Counted from the first letter of the stretch, positions 42,239-53,854 are shown. The stretch: DNA of 64,000 nucleotides from Parnassius smintheus behrii (GCA_036936625.1 JAUPFT010000012.1:48782672-48846671); one strand, 5' to 3'. Translations and numbers: made by a program. The notes: generated by a model from the sequence alone, not told the origin.

Positions 42239-42628
42239 TCCAAGTTCAAGTGTTTAAAACAATACATTTAACTAAAATAATATTATAATTCAAAATGTCA
42301 ACCATTTCTATCACGTTTCCTGAGCTATAATTTATAGATTCAAATCTCTAATTCATCCGGTAGTTAGTTTATAATCGACTGCTAAATTTGTACTGAACAA
42401 TTATACACACAAGATAGTGAGTTGATATTACATTGTCTTCCAGTTCAGAGCTATGTTTAAAGTTCCACGTCTCCAGCTCGAAAGCCAGATAATAAAAACG
42501 TGATGAAGATAGCAGTGGTTTCCTCGTATTTATCATGAAAGTACGAGTAAGGTTAAGTTAAACATTAACAACGCATAGTTAAGTATTTAGAGTAGTTACA
42601 CATGTGAAGTGTACCGTTATAGTTTGTT
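42239..42628. other. Stretch without recognised features
   Basis: AT-rich; no family match. Confidence 0.5.
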
Positions 42629-42909
42629 ACGTGGTATAGCCACGCTTCAGCTAAATTACGTGTGTAGCGCGAATGGGTCGACTTGACCAGGGTAGAACCA
42701 CGCTCTCACAGAATACCAGCGTTACTCACGCAGACTCCTTTTACAGGAAATGAGGCATTTCATCTTAATCCTCAGGGGTGACAACGCATTGCGGATGCGT
42801 TGTCTTGATTCCTAATCGACGTTAAATGTAGATGTCTATGGGCCACAGCATCCACTAATCATCAAGTAGACTGAGTGCACGTTTGTCACCCTTATTCTAT
42901 TTAAAAAAA
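42629..42909 (+). mobile_element. Rep-A copy with internal deletion
   Basis: 'ACGTGGTATAGCCACGCTTC' to 'CACCCTTATTCTATTTAAAA'. Lost the block after 'ATACCAGCGTTA'. Local duplication of GATGCGTTGTC-like sequence near 42785-42806. Confidence 0.85.
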
Positions 42910-43524
42910 ACTCTACCCTAAAGTTTAATTACAGTAATCGTAACGTGCAGGTAACTTGGCATTTGGAGCAGTTACCGATTTCTTACGTTTACGGTTTACG
43001 CAAATACTACAAATTGAAACTAGTTTTTACTGATTTTATCGCGTTTTATTAATAATATGAATGTACTCGAAACGTCCCAAATATTAATTAGGTTTAGGTT
43101 TAGGTATAAAGAGTTTATTATCCCAAAAAAGAACAAATATTCACTTATACTTATATGAGACTTAAAAATAACATAATTGGTAAAAATAATAAATTTAAAT
43201 ATGGTGTCTTATATGAATAAACTTACATAAATAATTCAAAATTAGGATTAAAAAAGCACTGTCTTTAAATTAATTTATAATAATTTAATTAATATTTCCA
43301 ACGTTTCGATAACTTTCCAAAAAAAAATTAAATCTGTAAAATAAGTTACTAAAAACGCGAAAAAATCCTTACGTCCATTTCATTTAATTTAGACGAGTTT
43401 TTTATTTTATTCGAGATTCCATTATACTTTTTTTCTTCTTTATCACCAGCTCTTAAAACTCAATTGCTGGACAAGCGCGTATTTCATTGTTCAAGGGTGG
43501 ATGATCCATGAAGGTCCCCTTTCT
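42910..43524. other. AT-rich stretch, nothing recognised
   Basis: Short GGTTTA repeats near 43090; no element or coding signal. Confidence 0.5.
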
Positions 43525-43567
43525 GATGAATTAAGGCAAATCCAGGAGGGATTTGGCTTAATTCATC
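43525..43567. repeat. 19-bp inverted repeat, 5-nt loop, one mismatch
   Basis: GATGAATTAAGGCAAATCC at 43525-43543, near-exact reverse complement at 43549-43567. Confidence 0.93.
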
Positions 43568-43644
43568 TTGGATCCATTAATCCCCAATACTCCTTTAAAA
43601 ACGCCAAATCCTTAATCCATGTAGATTGAAGAATACATTGCCAG

Positions 43645-43960
43645 ATATGTCGCCCCATTGACATTGATCTTCGTCTCCAAAGCTGTGATATCTTTCTAGG
43701 ATCTCCCATAGTCGCCTCTTACGATAGCCACGACATGAATGAAGAAATCACACCCATACATACAATTTACCGTTGCAGCCTATTAAAGGCCACGGCTCAA
43801 CATAGGCCTCCCCCATATATTTGCCATAGCTGCCACGCTTGGCAAGCGGGTTTTTAATTGTAGTCGTTGTTGGGACGCTGCTGCCCTTCTCCTGATTTGT
43901 TTCTCTCTGTCGCCTCTTACCCGCGGGATAATGTGGGTTACTAAATATACACTGTACACC
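43645..43960 (-). mobile_element. Rep-M copy, longest in the window
   Basis: Antisense 'GTTGCAGCCTATTAAAGGCC', 'CAACATAGGCCTCCCCCATA', 'TTTGCCATAGCTGCCACGCT', 'GACGCTGCTGCCCTTCTCCT', 'CTCTGTCGCCTCTTACCCGC'. The minus frame IKNPLAKRGSYGKYMGEAYV ends like LINE C-termini, but the family gives no RT motif here. Two copies of the 'GTCGCCTCTTAC' block (43710 and 43909) suggest an internal duplication. Confidence 0.7.
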
Positions 43961-44063
43961 TCTACAACACAGTACATAATATACTTTATTCACCGCAACA
44001 TAAAGTGGTAAATCGTTCGTTAAAATATAGGAAAAAAATTAAGAACTTGAACTGCATATACCT

Positions 44064-44175
44064 ACATATGGATGTGGAGGAGGCGAGAGTCGTGTGTCGG
44101 GATCGTGGCAAATGGAAGTCTGTAGTCTCTGCCTACCCTCTGGGTGACAGGTGCGAGTGTTTATGTATTATGTAA
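44064..44175 (+). mobile_element. RTE-B LINE terminal fragment
   Basis: 'ATATGGATGTGGAGGAGGCG', 'GCAAATGGAAGTCTGTAGTC', 'TCTGCCTACCCTCTGGGTGA', then 'GAGTGTTTATGTATTATGTA'. Confidence 0.8.
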
Positions 44176-44997
44176 ATTAAGGAATCTTCAGCTGTATGAG
44201 CTAGTGCACAACACAAACGCGTACACCGATTGAGGTAAGTGTCCGAAACCAGCGCTAATTAGTAGTTGTGTCGTACGCATTCACTGGCCGCGCCGATAGC
44301 TCGCGTAATCGCCGTAATTCGGTGTAATTCGTGTAATCAGAGCATGCGGTAGACTGCCCCGGGGCGGCCGCGACCAATGACGTGCTAATGACCAGGTTTA
44401 TGGCACCGCCGTGCACGTGACCCGGGTAACGATTCCAAAACGGTTCCTTAAAAGCCCTCGCAAAGATTGGAGTAATTTGTTAAGCAAAATTGCCGAAGCG
44501 AAACCGAGCTCGAAGGAAAATTATCTGTATCAATATTATTGCACATAACGTAATGTTTCCATATTGTATACGGACGCAGGAAGTGCATCGAACATTAATT
44601 CTTAATCAGGGTATGTATTACATGCATGTATAACGCGAAATCCGTGTATGTCGGTAATTACGAGAGTGGGGGGCGTCGGGCGGTGGGGGGCGGAGCTGTA
44701 ATCAATGTAATCGTTGCAATTACAGTAATACATCCGGTCGCGTCTACAGTTAATGACTGCTAATGCCCACTCATAATGGTACGATATTGACTAGTATATA
44801 AAGAATGTTGTGCCTTTTGCCGGCGTGAGAAAAGTCCTTCGCTCACGACTGTACTTAAGTAAGTAGAATTGAGAATTGGAAAAACGTTAAGTGTATTTAA
44901 TGACTTAACACTGAAAGTATTCAGTTAATAAACAGTTACATTTTCATAATGATAATAAAGTACAAAAAGAATTAGTACTAGTAGTAAAAATACACAT
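44176..44997. other. GC-rich non-repetitive island
   Basis: About 44270-44760 is CpG-rich with multiple TTTATGG, CTAATGAC and CACGTG motifs (44377-44440). No family match, no coding domain. A good candidate for conserved non-coding regulatory DNA. Confidence 0.42.
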
Positions 44998-45115
44998 CGA
45001 TAGCGCGGTGGCTAGACGTTTGGAGACTGCGCAGGTTCGAATCCCATACGGTTGAAGTTTTTGTATGGCTTATAGAAATAATTGCTCCCGTTCGGGCTGT
45101 TTACTCTTATGAAAT
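44998..45115 (+). mobile_element. T1 tRNA-derived SINE
   Basis: A-box-like 'TAGCGCGGTGGCTAGACG' at 45001, B box GGTTCGAATCC at 45034-45044. Body 'GTTTTTGTATGGCTTATAG'. Confidence 0.75.
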
Positions 45116-45174
45116 GTATTTTTTTACTTTTCATATTCGGATCTCTACTGACAACAATTAATGAGACTCGAGCA

Positions 45175-45573
45175 ATAAATTACGGCTGGAATTGATCAAC
45201 AGAAAAGTGGTGGTCACATATACCTTTGATCACTTAGCAAAAGTTAAGAGAGCTTGGTTGGGAAGTGTAATGTATTCACTATATTGTCCTGACCTTGCAC
45301 CCTCAGATTTTCACCTGTTTCGGTCTCTTCCAAATTCTTTGGGTAGTGTTTGGTTAACATCAAGATAGACTGTCAAAACTACTCGTCGCATTTTTTTTTC
45401 ATCAAAAATCTCAAGGTTTCTACAGCATCGGGATTACGTCACTACTTACGAGATGGCAGCAAGTTATCGAACAAAATGGTATATATTATGTTATGTGATT
45501 TAATTAAACTTTGAAAAAATAATGTCTTGAATTTGTATATAAAGTACGAAAAAAAACTTTCTCCCTGACCTTT
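45175..45573 (+). mobile_element. Second mariner-like element, 3' part only, degenerate
   Basis: Frame-shifted blocks match a mariner transposase C-terminus: LELINRK, KRELGWEV (split over frames), then CPDLAPSDFHLFRSL (third catalytic Asp, codon 45306-45308), FFHQKSQGFYSIGI and RWQQVIEQNG. The DNAxPH block is corrupted. The 3' end ACTTTCTCCCTGACCTTTA resembles a mariner inverted repeat. A different lineage from the copy at 37122. Confidence 0.8.
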
Positions 45574-45648
45574 ATGCACATGTAGGTGACTGTGGGCCCG
45601 AGCATGAATATAATTATCAAATGGATTGGCGTTTGTTACTCCTGTGTT

Positions 45649-45935
45649 TTTTTTATAGAATAAAGGTTACAAACGGGCACACAGCCCACCTAATGCTTAA
45701 TGGTAAGTGGGTGGTATCGTCTCTAGACATTTATCCACGATTAAGAATCAAAATGCACATGGGTTATGGCCACTGAGAACCAAGAGTCTCCGGATCGCTA
45801 AACTCACCATATATACACAGCAGCATTAAGTTGCTACCTTACGCTGGTATTCTGTGGGAGCGTGGTCCTTCTCCGTTTGATCCGACCCTTTCGTACTAGA
45901 ACCATAATATAGCTGCAGCGCGACTCTACGACGCA
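45649..45935 (-). mobile_element. Rep-A copy
   Basis: 'TTTTTTTATAGAATAAAGGT' to 'CAGCGCGACTCTACGACG'. Short duplication 'CTAATGCTTAATGGTAAGTG' in the tail half. Confidence 0.87.
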
Positions 45936-48672
45936 TATTCGTTATTAGTAATCTTTTTTACTTTAAAAAAAGGTAAAAACTGTTATTAAACTTTAATTAG
46001 GATGCTGGCCGTCTTATAAAGCCCTTGTAAACTGTACAGGTGTTCCATTATACATCCTATATCTAAAATAGATATCGCGTGACCAGTGCACGGGACTTGT
46101 ACGCCAGGTCGCCCGTATATGGTGAGGCCCGCTGCGTTTGCAAATTGCTACAACCCTTTGTCTGCTTTTGCCATCTGGTAATACACCGATACCTACCAGA
46201 TATCAAATATGGCCAGCCAGATAACGATCTTAGGAGGAAGCCAAGGTAGTCTGTAAAATAGATGCCTATTTATACTATTATCGAATTCGAATAGTATAAT
46301 AAATAGAATTTGTACCCGTGTAACAGAAGCCGTTACGAGTAAGGAGCAAATGCAAAATCGAAAAGACCTTTGATAGGGGTTAGTCAGTAAATGTGTAATG
46401 AGATATTAGTATGTAGTAGTAAATAGTACAGTAAATTAAGAAGGTATTGCCATTGTACTAAATGTAGAATTGATATATTAAACAGCGACATTAACGGCGT
46501 TTTAGATGAATACACTTAATAAAATTCTCGAAATCAAAGAAACTCACGCCTGATACCCAGCAATATATCACCAAGACCGGTAGTTAACAAATATTTTCAC
46601 AACTGAATTCGTCAAGCAAACGAACGCGTCAATCTAATTCCTTGTTACGAAAGGAGATTAGTTTTAAAACATTTTTTTTACAACCCCTCATAAATCAGTG
46701 TTTGAGAAAACAATCGAGCTCTTTGTAATCGTATAGGCTATTAAATTTCTGGATGTAAAAACGTCTCGGGTAAGCGGACGCGCGTGCTTGACTGCGCGTT
46801 CTTTTGTTTTTTCGAGTGGCCATTTTTGGTGGCGCGACTAGGCGCCGTCTGCTTAAGACGTAATGTCGGAATGATTTACGGCGCATCCTTTCGGCGTTAA
46901 TCGACATTATTTGCAGTTCACGCGCCTGTTTGAAATAGAAGTGATTTATTATCTGTCTACGAACGTGTGACATCGAAATTTATAAGTAACGGTCACTAAA
47001 TCATAGTCGTTTTCCGTGTTTACATCCTTGCTGAATGGCAGTAAATATCTTTTTCGTTCAATGTGGCAAGTTCAAAATTATATTTTTCACACTGGCAACA
47101 CTAAATATTTTTGTAACAGATAAATTATGCAATGTAATAATTTGTGCGAGAAACTAATAAAGGTTTATTATTACTCAAAAGTTAAAATTAATAAGTAGCT
47201 TAAAATTATTACCAGATGATCTCAATAGGTGAAGATTGCTTATAATAAAACGGTAAGATTTTTTTAATATGGTAACAAAATTATCATGATTAGGAAAACA
47301 CAAATAATTTAAATACATACAGACTGTCAAAATTAGTTCAAGCAGATAGCAGAAATGTTTAAAGTAAAAGATCAAATGTAAATCACATTTTGTAAGTAGG
47401 AAAGCATAGCTCGCGACATGTTTGCCCGTAGTTTCGGATCCCATGTGGGGCATTACGCCCAAGACGAGTATGGTCATTAGGCGGCGATATTAGCTATTAA
47501 CCCCGCCCCGGCGCGCATAAGTTACAGCGTCTCGCACATAGTGTACCAGGGAGCCAGCGGTGCATTGGCGCCCATTTGTCTTCCAACAGAAGGTAACTAG
47601 AGCCAGGTAATTTCGATTAGGTCGAATCGATTATTTAAGCGATTAGAATTAAATCGATTCAGGATATTAGAACCATATTTTACACGTACTTTATGATGAA
47701 GTACCTTTAAATTTTAATATTACAATATCTATTTTCAAATTGTTAAAAAATATTCATTGTTTTAATTTTGTTACATCTTTAAATTAAATTAATATTTTTT
47801 AAAATAAAATTTATCGTTTAGTTTTGGCAACTTTAGCTAAACATTAAGTCTTAAAACGTTAATTATACATGGATATTTTAATATATTAACACTTTATCAT
47901 GTCGTTGATGTGTTATTCTGTCTTACCCGCCTTCGCTCAGTGTTCTGAATGAAGTTTCCCAAATTAAAGTGACTCCGGGACATCTGTACCGTTGTAAGAC
48001 ATCGGCTCAACGAGCAACAAACACCGAATCAGGGATATTATCGTTCTTAACACGCGGCAATAAGGTCGTCAAAGGTCCTCATAAAATTTGTCACTGTCAT
48101 AAACTCAACAAGTGAGCTGAGGCCGCTTTACGAGGCCGTAAACGTCGGCCGCTTGACGTCTCACTAATACGTCATAAAGTGGATCCTCTCCGATAGATCT
48201 TGGGCTTGTTATGGCGGTCTGTGACTGTTTATTGTGTTCGTCTAGTATGTTGACAAGTCTGAAGGAACGCTCCCTTTGTAAATATTCACTGTAGTTGAAG
48301 TTATTGAAAAAAAGAAGTTTTAAATTACAACTATCAGCGTTTAATATAAATATCAGTCGATATTAATAAATTTGGCAATCTTAATAGTTAAAAAAACGCG
48401 ACTGCGTTAGAAATTTTACTGAAAAAAATAGTTTCCCCTCGTTTTTTTTTATTCGCATATGCAATTTATAAATAATATATAATATATGTCACTTCTACAG
48501 ATAAGGCAAATCTAACGACAACTCATCAAACTGTTTAGGCTACAGAGAGTGCCAAAGAAATATATTCGTTACGGCTAATAGCCGAAGTATGATTACATGT
48601 AGCTTTATCCGGCTAGAACTAGGTGCAGTCAGCAGTATGTTACGACTAATAGCCGAAGTACGGATACACCTA
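45936..48672. other. Non-repetitive sequence with four GC-richer islands
   Basis: Islands at ~46075-46210, 46690-47050, 47440-47640 and 47930-48280. The 92-aa minus frame 46695-46973 is basic but unrecognised. GCCATTTTT at 46819-46827 is Pho/YY1-like. A near-palindrome surrounds TCGAATTCGA at ~46282. At 48567-48665 a unit 'CTAATAGCCGAAGTA' is duplicated ~70 bp apart. Confidence 0.4.
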
Positions 48673-48724
48673 GGTTTTGGTTTTATAGGGCAGCAACGCT
48701 TAAGGTGACCATATTACCGTCACG
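48673..48724. mobile_element. Rep-G right end fragment
   Basis: 'TTTTGGTTTTATAGGGCAGC', 'CTTAAGGTGACCATATTACC', 'GTCACG' then TA: same end as 21218, which fixes the boundary. Confidence 0.72.
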
Positions 48725-48769
48725 TACCTTATGTATTATTATGTTTATCTAGCTTCTAAGTATATTTTA

Positions 48770-49125
48770 TGTATATTAACAGTGTCCTAGTCAAATTTGC
48801 CATACCCGGAAAGGGCGTCCAAGTTGTAAATCCATTTTTGATTCGAGACCAATTATGTACACTTGGATTGCAAATGAATGATTTGATTTGATTTCTGCTG
48901 CCAAATAGCAGTGCTTGCATTGTTTTGTTCCAGTCTGAATATTATAGAGAGCCAATATTATTACAGGCAGTGTGGCAGTCCATATTAGACCTCAGGGGTG
49001 ACAATACGTCCTAGCCTTCTATGTTTGAAGTTGGCTAGAGTTGTCCGTGGACTGCACTGCAGTAACCACATACCATTAGGTAGGCTCTATCTATAAGTTC
49101 CTTTGTCACTAAAGTTTAAAAAAAA
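48770..49125 (+). mobile_element. LINE 3' tail plus Rep-A-related A-tailed repeat
   Basis: 48785-48890 carries 'GCCATACCCGGAAAGGGCGT' and a TGATTTGATT run, as at some LINE 3' ends. 48891-49125 holds 'TGCTGCCAAATAGCAGTGC', 'CCAGTCTGAATATTATAGAG', 'ACCTCAGGGGTGACAA', 'ACCATTAGGTAGGC', 'AGTTTAAAAAAAAGG', a distant relative of Rep-A. Confidence 0.6.
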
Positions 49126-49994
49126 GGAATGTCACAATAAATAAACGCAGTAACATTGCATGACATAATACCATCCCTTATGCCTATAATATTTATTTTG
49201 ATACCCGCTTAGAATTTAGTCAATATTTTAGCAACCGTATGTCACCATGTAAATAGGTTAACTCTAAAAACAATTTAGTAACCTCAGATCGTTCTTACAC
49301 GCATTGGAACGAACAAATAAACAGGGGGAGAGCCGCGGCTTCCGATACGCTCGCGGCGTAGAGATTTAGTGGCGTGAAAGAAAATAACGCTTAGAAACGT
49401 TATTTTAATAACTGCTAAAAGTTTTCATAAATATCGTCGAGTAGATTAACTTTTCATATTTTTACACAATTATAATTACAATATTTGTATTTTAACTATA
49501 TATGCTAGACTTATATGAAAGTAGGTCCCCAAATCAGGAGAAGCGTATGTTGAGTAGATAACTTTTACGGGCAGATGGGTTAACTTCAACATAATATTTT
49601 ATTGTAAGAAGCATACAGAATTCATCTCATTTTTGTGACAAACATCGTTTTGTGACGAACCAATATCGTTTAATAAAAAGAACCTGTCTAACTTATATAT
49701 TTAATATATAACAATGTACATCTGGACATTGTGAATAAAGTAAAATAAGCCGTTCTTAGTTTTACTTGTTTACTTAGCTAAGCGGATAGAAGTTTACGGT
49801 TGTCCCCTCCCTAGCTAGTCGAGAGCGGGGGCGCACGGTTCCGCCAGATAACCGACAAGCCCTCGCAGACTGCTCGGTCGCCATTATAGTATGTATTTTC
49901 CGCTAATTTAACACCTCAGCTGTGTTTACTTCACATAATTTAAATAAGATCATCTCAGTATTATTGAAAAAATTTAGCAAGGTTCATTATTGTG
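49126..49994. other. Non-repetitive sequence
   Basis: GC-richer patches at ~49320-49380 and 49795-49890. GCCATTAT at 49880-49887. No family match. Confidence 0.4.
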
Positions 49995-50495
49995 GTAGGA
50001 GATTCTACAGCACATGGTAGAGTCAAGGTGCAGCTATACTGTGGCTGCAGTGCGAAGTATTCTTGCCTAGAAGTGGTGTAAAAGAACTCACCACCCCATA
50101 TGATCCCATGGGTGGCATAGCAGCACATTCCTGATAAGATTTAGAAATAACGGAAAATTTATATTTAATATATTGAGTTCTTTTACTCGTAAGTGGTATG
50201 CTATGTGCATCATTGTGGTGGCAGATTCTAATCTGTGGTAGAGTCAGGGAGTAGCTATATTTAAGCTGCAGTATGAATTAATTCTTGCCTATCCCATATA
50301 ATTCCGTGGGTGTCGTCAGGCGACAGAGGAAAACAAAAACAGCATATGCAGGCAGGAGCGCTTTCTAATAGCATCTCAAAATAATAAGAAATAGCAGTAG
50401 CCAATCTGCCAAGTGCAGGAACTATGTCAAATACACCCCTTATTAGGTAATCTACGAGAAGGCTCTATCTTCAGCAATTGAATTTTGATAGGATT
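49995..50495 (+). mobile_element. Duplicated Rep-A head plus Rep-M block, ending in Rep-M 3' part
   Basis: 'GATTCTACAGCACATGGTAG', 'GTGCAGCTATACTGTGGCTG', 'ATGATCCCATGGGTGGCATA' at 49995-50135, and again from ~50210: 'GATTCTAATCTGTGGTAGAG', 'AGCTGCAGTATGAATT', 'ATAATTCCGTGGGTGTCGTC'. So a composite of Rep-A head joined to Rep-M was duplicated in tandem (~215-bp step). The second copy continues to 'CTATCTTCAGCAATTGAATT' near 50465. Confidence 0.62.
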
Positions 50496-50572
50496 AAATG
50501 TATGAACGAATAACGAATGGAATCAGTTTGGCTCGTAATGCCACGCTCATATAGAATACAATCTTGGTGTTA

Positions 50573-51730
50573 TCATCATCATCATCATTACAGCCCTTCA
50601 CAAGTCCACTGCTAAACAAAGGCCTCCCCCAAGTAATGAAATAAAGCCCGGTCCTGAGCCACCTGCATCCATCGACTTCCTGCATATCTTACCAGGTCGT
50701 GACTCCACCTAGTGGGGGGTCGCCCTACACTACGCCTTCCGGTACGAGGCTGCAACTCGAGAACCTTTCTTTCCCATCGGTTATCGGTTCTTCGAGCTAT
50801 ATGGCCGGCCCATTGCCACTTCAGCTTACTAATCTGTTGGGCTATGTCGGTCACTCTGGTTTTACTGCGGATATCCTCATTTCTGAGTCTATCACGCAGA
50901 GAAACTCCGAGCATAGCCCTCTCCATAGCTCGCTGATACCTCAATCTCTAAAAACTAAACGAGAAGATGTGTCGTAATTTCCCAAACGCTGCCCAGCCGA
51001 GTTGAATCCGTCGATCGACCTCTCGGTCGAAGTTGGACTTACCTAGTCGGACTATTTGTCCCAGGTAAACGTACTCGTCAACAACTCCGAGCATAGTGCT
51101 CCCAACAACTACCGGCATAGGTCTGACATGGACATTAAACATGATCTTTGTTTTGTCCATGTTCATCTTAAGACCTATCCGTTGGGAGACACCATTGAGG
51201 TCATTAAGCATAGTGCTTAGGTCCTCCAGCGATTCTGCCATAAGGACTATATCGTCGGCAAATCGAAGGTGAGTGATGTACTCGCCATTGATGTTAATCG
51301 CTGTTGATGTTAATACGTATCCTTTCCAGTCCAGTAGCTTGAAAACGTCTTCCAATGCAGCGGTGAGGAGTTTCGGGGATATAACGTCACCCTCTGCAGT
51401 TGGATAAGTTTCGAACTCTGGGTCTGTTCTCGGATAGCCATCGTAGCCCTAGTGTACAAACACTTCGGCACTTCGATATACCGACAGTCTACTTGGCACC
51501 GCTGAAGGGACTGTAGCACCGCCCAAATTTTGATGGAATCAATGGCTTTCTCATAGTCCACATACGCCAGGCAAAGTGGCAGATTGTACTCTTCGGTCTT
51601 CTGTACAATCTGCCGCAGGGTATGTATGTGTTCTATAGTACTTAAGCCTTTTCGGAAACCGACTTGTTCGGGAGGCTGGAAGTCGTCGATTCTTGCTGTT
51701 ATAGTTATTCCATTTTTCGATGAAGGTTTA
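50573..51730 (-). mobile_element. RTE-A LINE, reverse transcriptase region, 5' truncated and frameshifted
   Basis: The longest LINE remnant here. Three minus-strand frames join up. 51762-51310 has PPEQVGFRKGLSTIEHIHTL and the RT motif LAYVDYEKAIDS. 51355-50948 has the catalytic FADD (51262-51251), SQRIGLKMNMDKTKIM, EYVYLGQIV, and AFGKLRHIFS. 50944-50612 has MERAMLGVSLRD, KLKWQWAGHIARR and RWSHDLV. About 40 residues expected between KLRHIFS and the QRAMER block are missing. Tail (GAT)n at 50573-50590. No endonuclease domain. Not active. Confidence 0.9.
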
Positions 51731-51762
51731 GCCTTGATTGTAGTAGTGATGTGTACTGACAT
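50612..51762 (-). pseudogene. RTE-type reverse transcriptase pseudogene
   Basis: Frameshift near 51340-51400 and a join/deletion near 50946. Without these it would be a continuous RT plus C-terminal domain of ~370 aa. The second catalytic Asp pair (FADD) and the upstream YVDYEKAIDS Asp are kept, so inactivation is by frame loss and truncation rather than active-site mutation. RTE elements copy their RNA at a nicked target site (family knowledge). Confidence 0.85.
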
Positions 51763-52944
51763 ACGCGTTTGTGTGTGTGACTGCGATTCGTTCGACTCGC
51801 GATCGTGACTGAGCGCTCCGAGGCCTGCGTAGTGTACGCATGTAACACGTACATAACGTAACGTGAATGTGCACGGCTAACAACGAACGAAGTCTTCAAG
51901 CCTTCATCGCGTGATCGACTATACAACTGTACTGTGTTATGTGCGGTTAATGTCCAAAAAATTAAAGCCTTTTTAAATTTAAATAATATGTACTATATAC
52001 ACATCGTGAACAACATCTGTGCGCCAGTATAGAGCGCGTGGAAGTTGTCACAGAGTAACCTTTTATAATTTTTAAGTAAGTTTGAGTCTAACGAATGTTG
52101 CAAACGACCAAGTATCGGCGTCTTTTCCAATAAATGTTACTTCAATGCCTTTTTACAATCAGTTCTTAAAAATAACAACGTTATGCATATTGATTCTTAA
52201 TCAAGGACAGTAGGGTTATATGGGCCACGATAAAATTGTACAAAACCTGTCAGAGAACAATCCATGTTAACGTTGTGTTATCCTAACGGGCGATAGCAGC
52301 TCGGCTCATTACCGCGTCTAACTCAACATACCCCTAACAACTAACAATTGAATAATTCATATGATATGAAAAACACAAGCGATCCAAGTCGCGTACCTGT
52401 CAGTGGAGACAATTCAAACAGCGTTTGTCCATTAAAAACGAACATGGCACCCGAAAACCGAAATAGACAATAGCGAGTACCAAACCGGCTCAATCGCAGC
52501 ACCTCCCCCTTCCCCCTCTCCTTCTGCCACCCCTCACGACAATTAATCATCCCCCTTCCACAGCGCGGCCGCTTCGTTGTAGCATTGTCACAGAGAAGGC
52601 GGTCAGAATTCTGAAACTGACGTTATATTAGGAATTGCGCTCTGAGCGATCGGAGATCGACTCCAAGTATCAGTTAATGACTATTGTTTCGATTTCAAAT
52701 GATGTGGCAACGTTATATATATCATAGATTTGAATCTTTACCGTACATTTTTATATAAGTGTCGGTGACCAACCAACTCAAACACTTTACGTTAAGATAA
52801 CATGTTTTTTCCATTCACTTATACAGTTTTCTGTCAGTGTTAAAGATTATAGGAAGTCTATTTACATTATTATATTGAGCGAATATTATGGGTTCGAAGA
52901 GTATGTTTTGCTTCATTCTTGTTAGAGATTATAATTGTAAAACT
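51763..52944. other. Non-repetitive sequence, GC-richer in parts
   Basis: Patches ~51770-51920 and 52440-52680. Positions 52183-52235 resemble a Rep-A scrap ('GATTCTTAATCAAGGACAG'). No coding domain. Confidence 0.4.
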
Positions 52945-53215
52945 AAATGTACCCCGCGATTTCGTCCGCGTGGAACATTTAGTGGGACATTTTTTACGGT
53001 TGGATTTCATGGATTTGATTTTTTTTTGTTTGCGCAGAACTCTCTTTGTTTGCCTATAAGAAAAGTAGCTCAAATTACTCGTTATAACATCAGCTATATG
53101 CCAGTGAAAGTCCCGTCAAAATCAGTCTAGCCGTTTCGGAGATTACCCGGAACGAACTGACAGACAGACAAAAAAATTAAAATGTTTTTTGTTATAAGTA
53201 CCGTATGATATATAA
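52945..53215 (+). mobile_element. Rep-D copy, near full length
   Basis: 'CCCCGCGATTTCGTCCGCGT', 'AAAAGTAGCTCAAATTACTC', 'TATGCCAGTGAAAGTCCCG', 'CTAGCCGTTTCGGAGATTAC', 'CCGGAACGAACTGACAGACA', then an A-rich end. A frequent lepidopteran repeat (from memory), class uncertain. The frames across it are incidental. Confidence 0.8.
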
Positions 53216-53669
53216 TTATTATATAATTATATAATTTTATTTACTTGTTTAGATTTTTAAATGAATATAACTAAAGAAAAATTGACAGTCTTAGGAGGTT
53301 TTACTAAGTCAACTAGTTAATAAGTTCACATTAGGACTTTGAAACGTGTATATTCTTTTATCCATTCTATGATTTTGTCAATTAAAAAATATGCTGGAGT
53401 TAAGCGGTAAATTTTATTAGCCTTTAGATTTGCCAAGTAAAAATAGCTAAGGCTAAGGCATAAGAAAATAATGGAGGCAATAATTCATACTCATAGATGA
53501 TTCTAAGATTTATAACCGACTCCAAACAAAGAGGCGAGCCTTCTTCTAGCCTTGTCTCCACTAAAAATAAATTATACTATGTAATGGCTTCTAAATATAC
53601 TAGGTGCTGTTGGTTTATTTAAAATCTATGCTCATGTCGATGGAGTAATCGTCTCTCGGCTACATCCAG
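53216..53669. other. AT-rich stretch, nothing recognised
   Basis: No family match. A short Rep-A piece follows at 53675-53722 ('CATAGACATCTACATCTATC'). Confidence 0.5.
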
Positions 53670-53674
53670 TGCAA

Positions 53675-53722
53675 TAATGCCCATAGACATCTACATCTAT
53701 CCTCGATTACGAATCAATATCT
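53675..53722 (-). mobile_element. Rep-A internal fragment
   Basis: 'GCCCATAGACATCTACATCT' and 'CCTCGATTACGAATCAA'. Confidence 0.65.
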
Positions 53723-53854
53723 TCTATGGTTTTCCCTATAACTCTTTTCTAACACGATATATTTCCAGTTACCACATCTATACAAATAAATGAAGTTGAA
53801 TTGTCTGTTTGTAATATCAATATAAAAGCTTTTATTAAATGCCTATGACTGTAT

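Noticed and set aside
45000..45045. Functional tRNA gene suggested by A and B boxes
   Set aside because: No cloverleaf with paired acceptor stem can be read. The same head recurs with a common SINE body at 20268, 28781 and 62530.
46695..46973. 92-aa basic ORF on the minus strand as a small gene
   Set aside because: No recognised family; Arg/Lys-rich composition is expected from this island read in that frame.
50699..50977. Plus-strand ORFs over 50699-50977
   Set aside because: Shadows of the minus-strand RTE frame, which has clear motifs.
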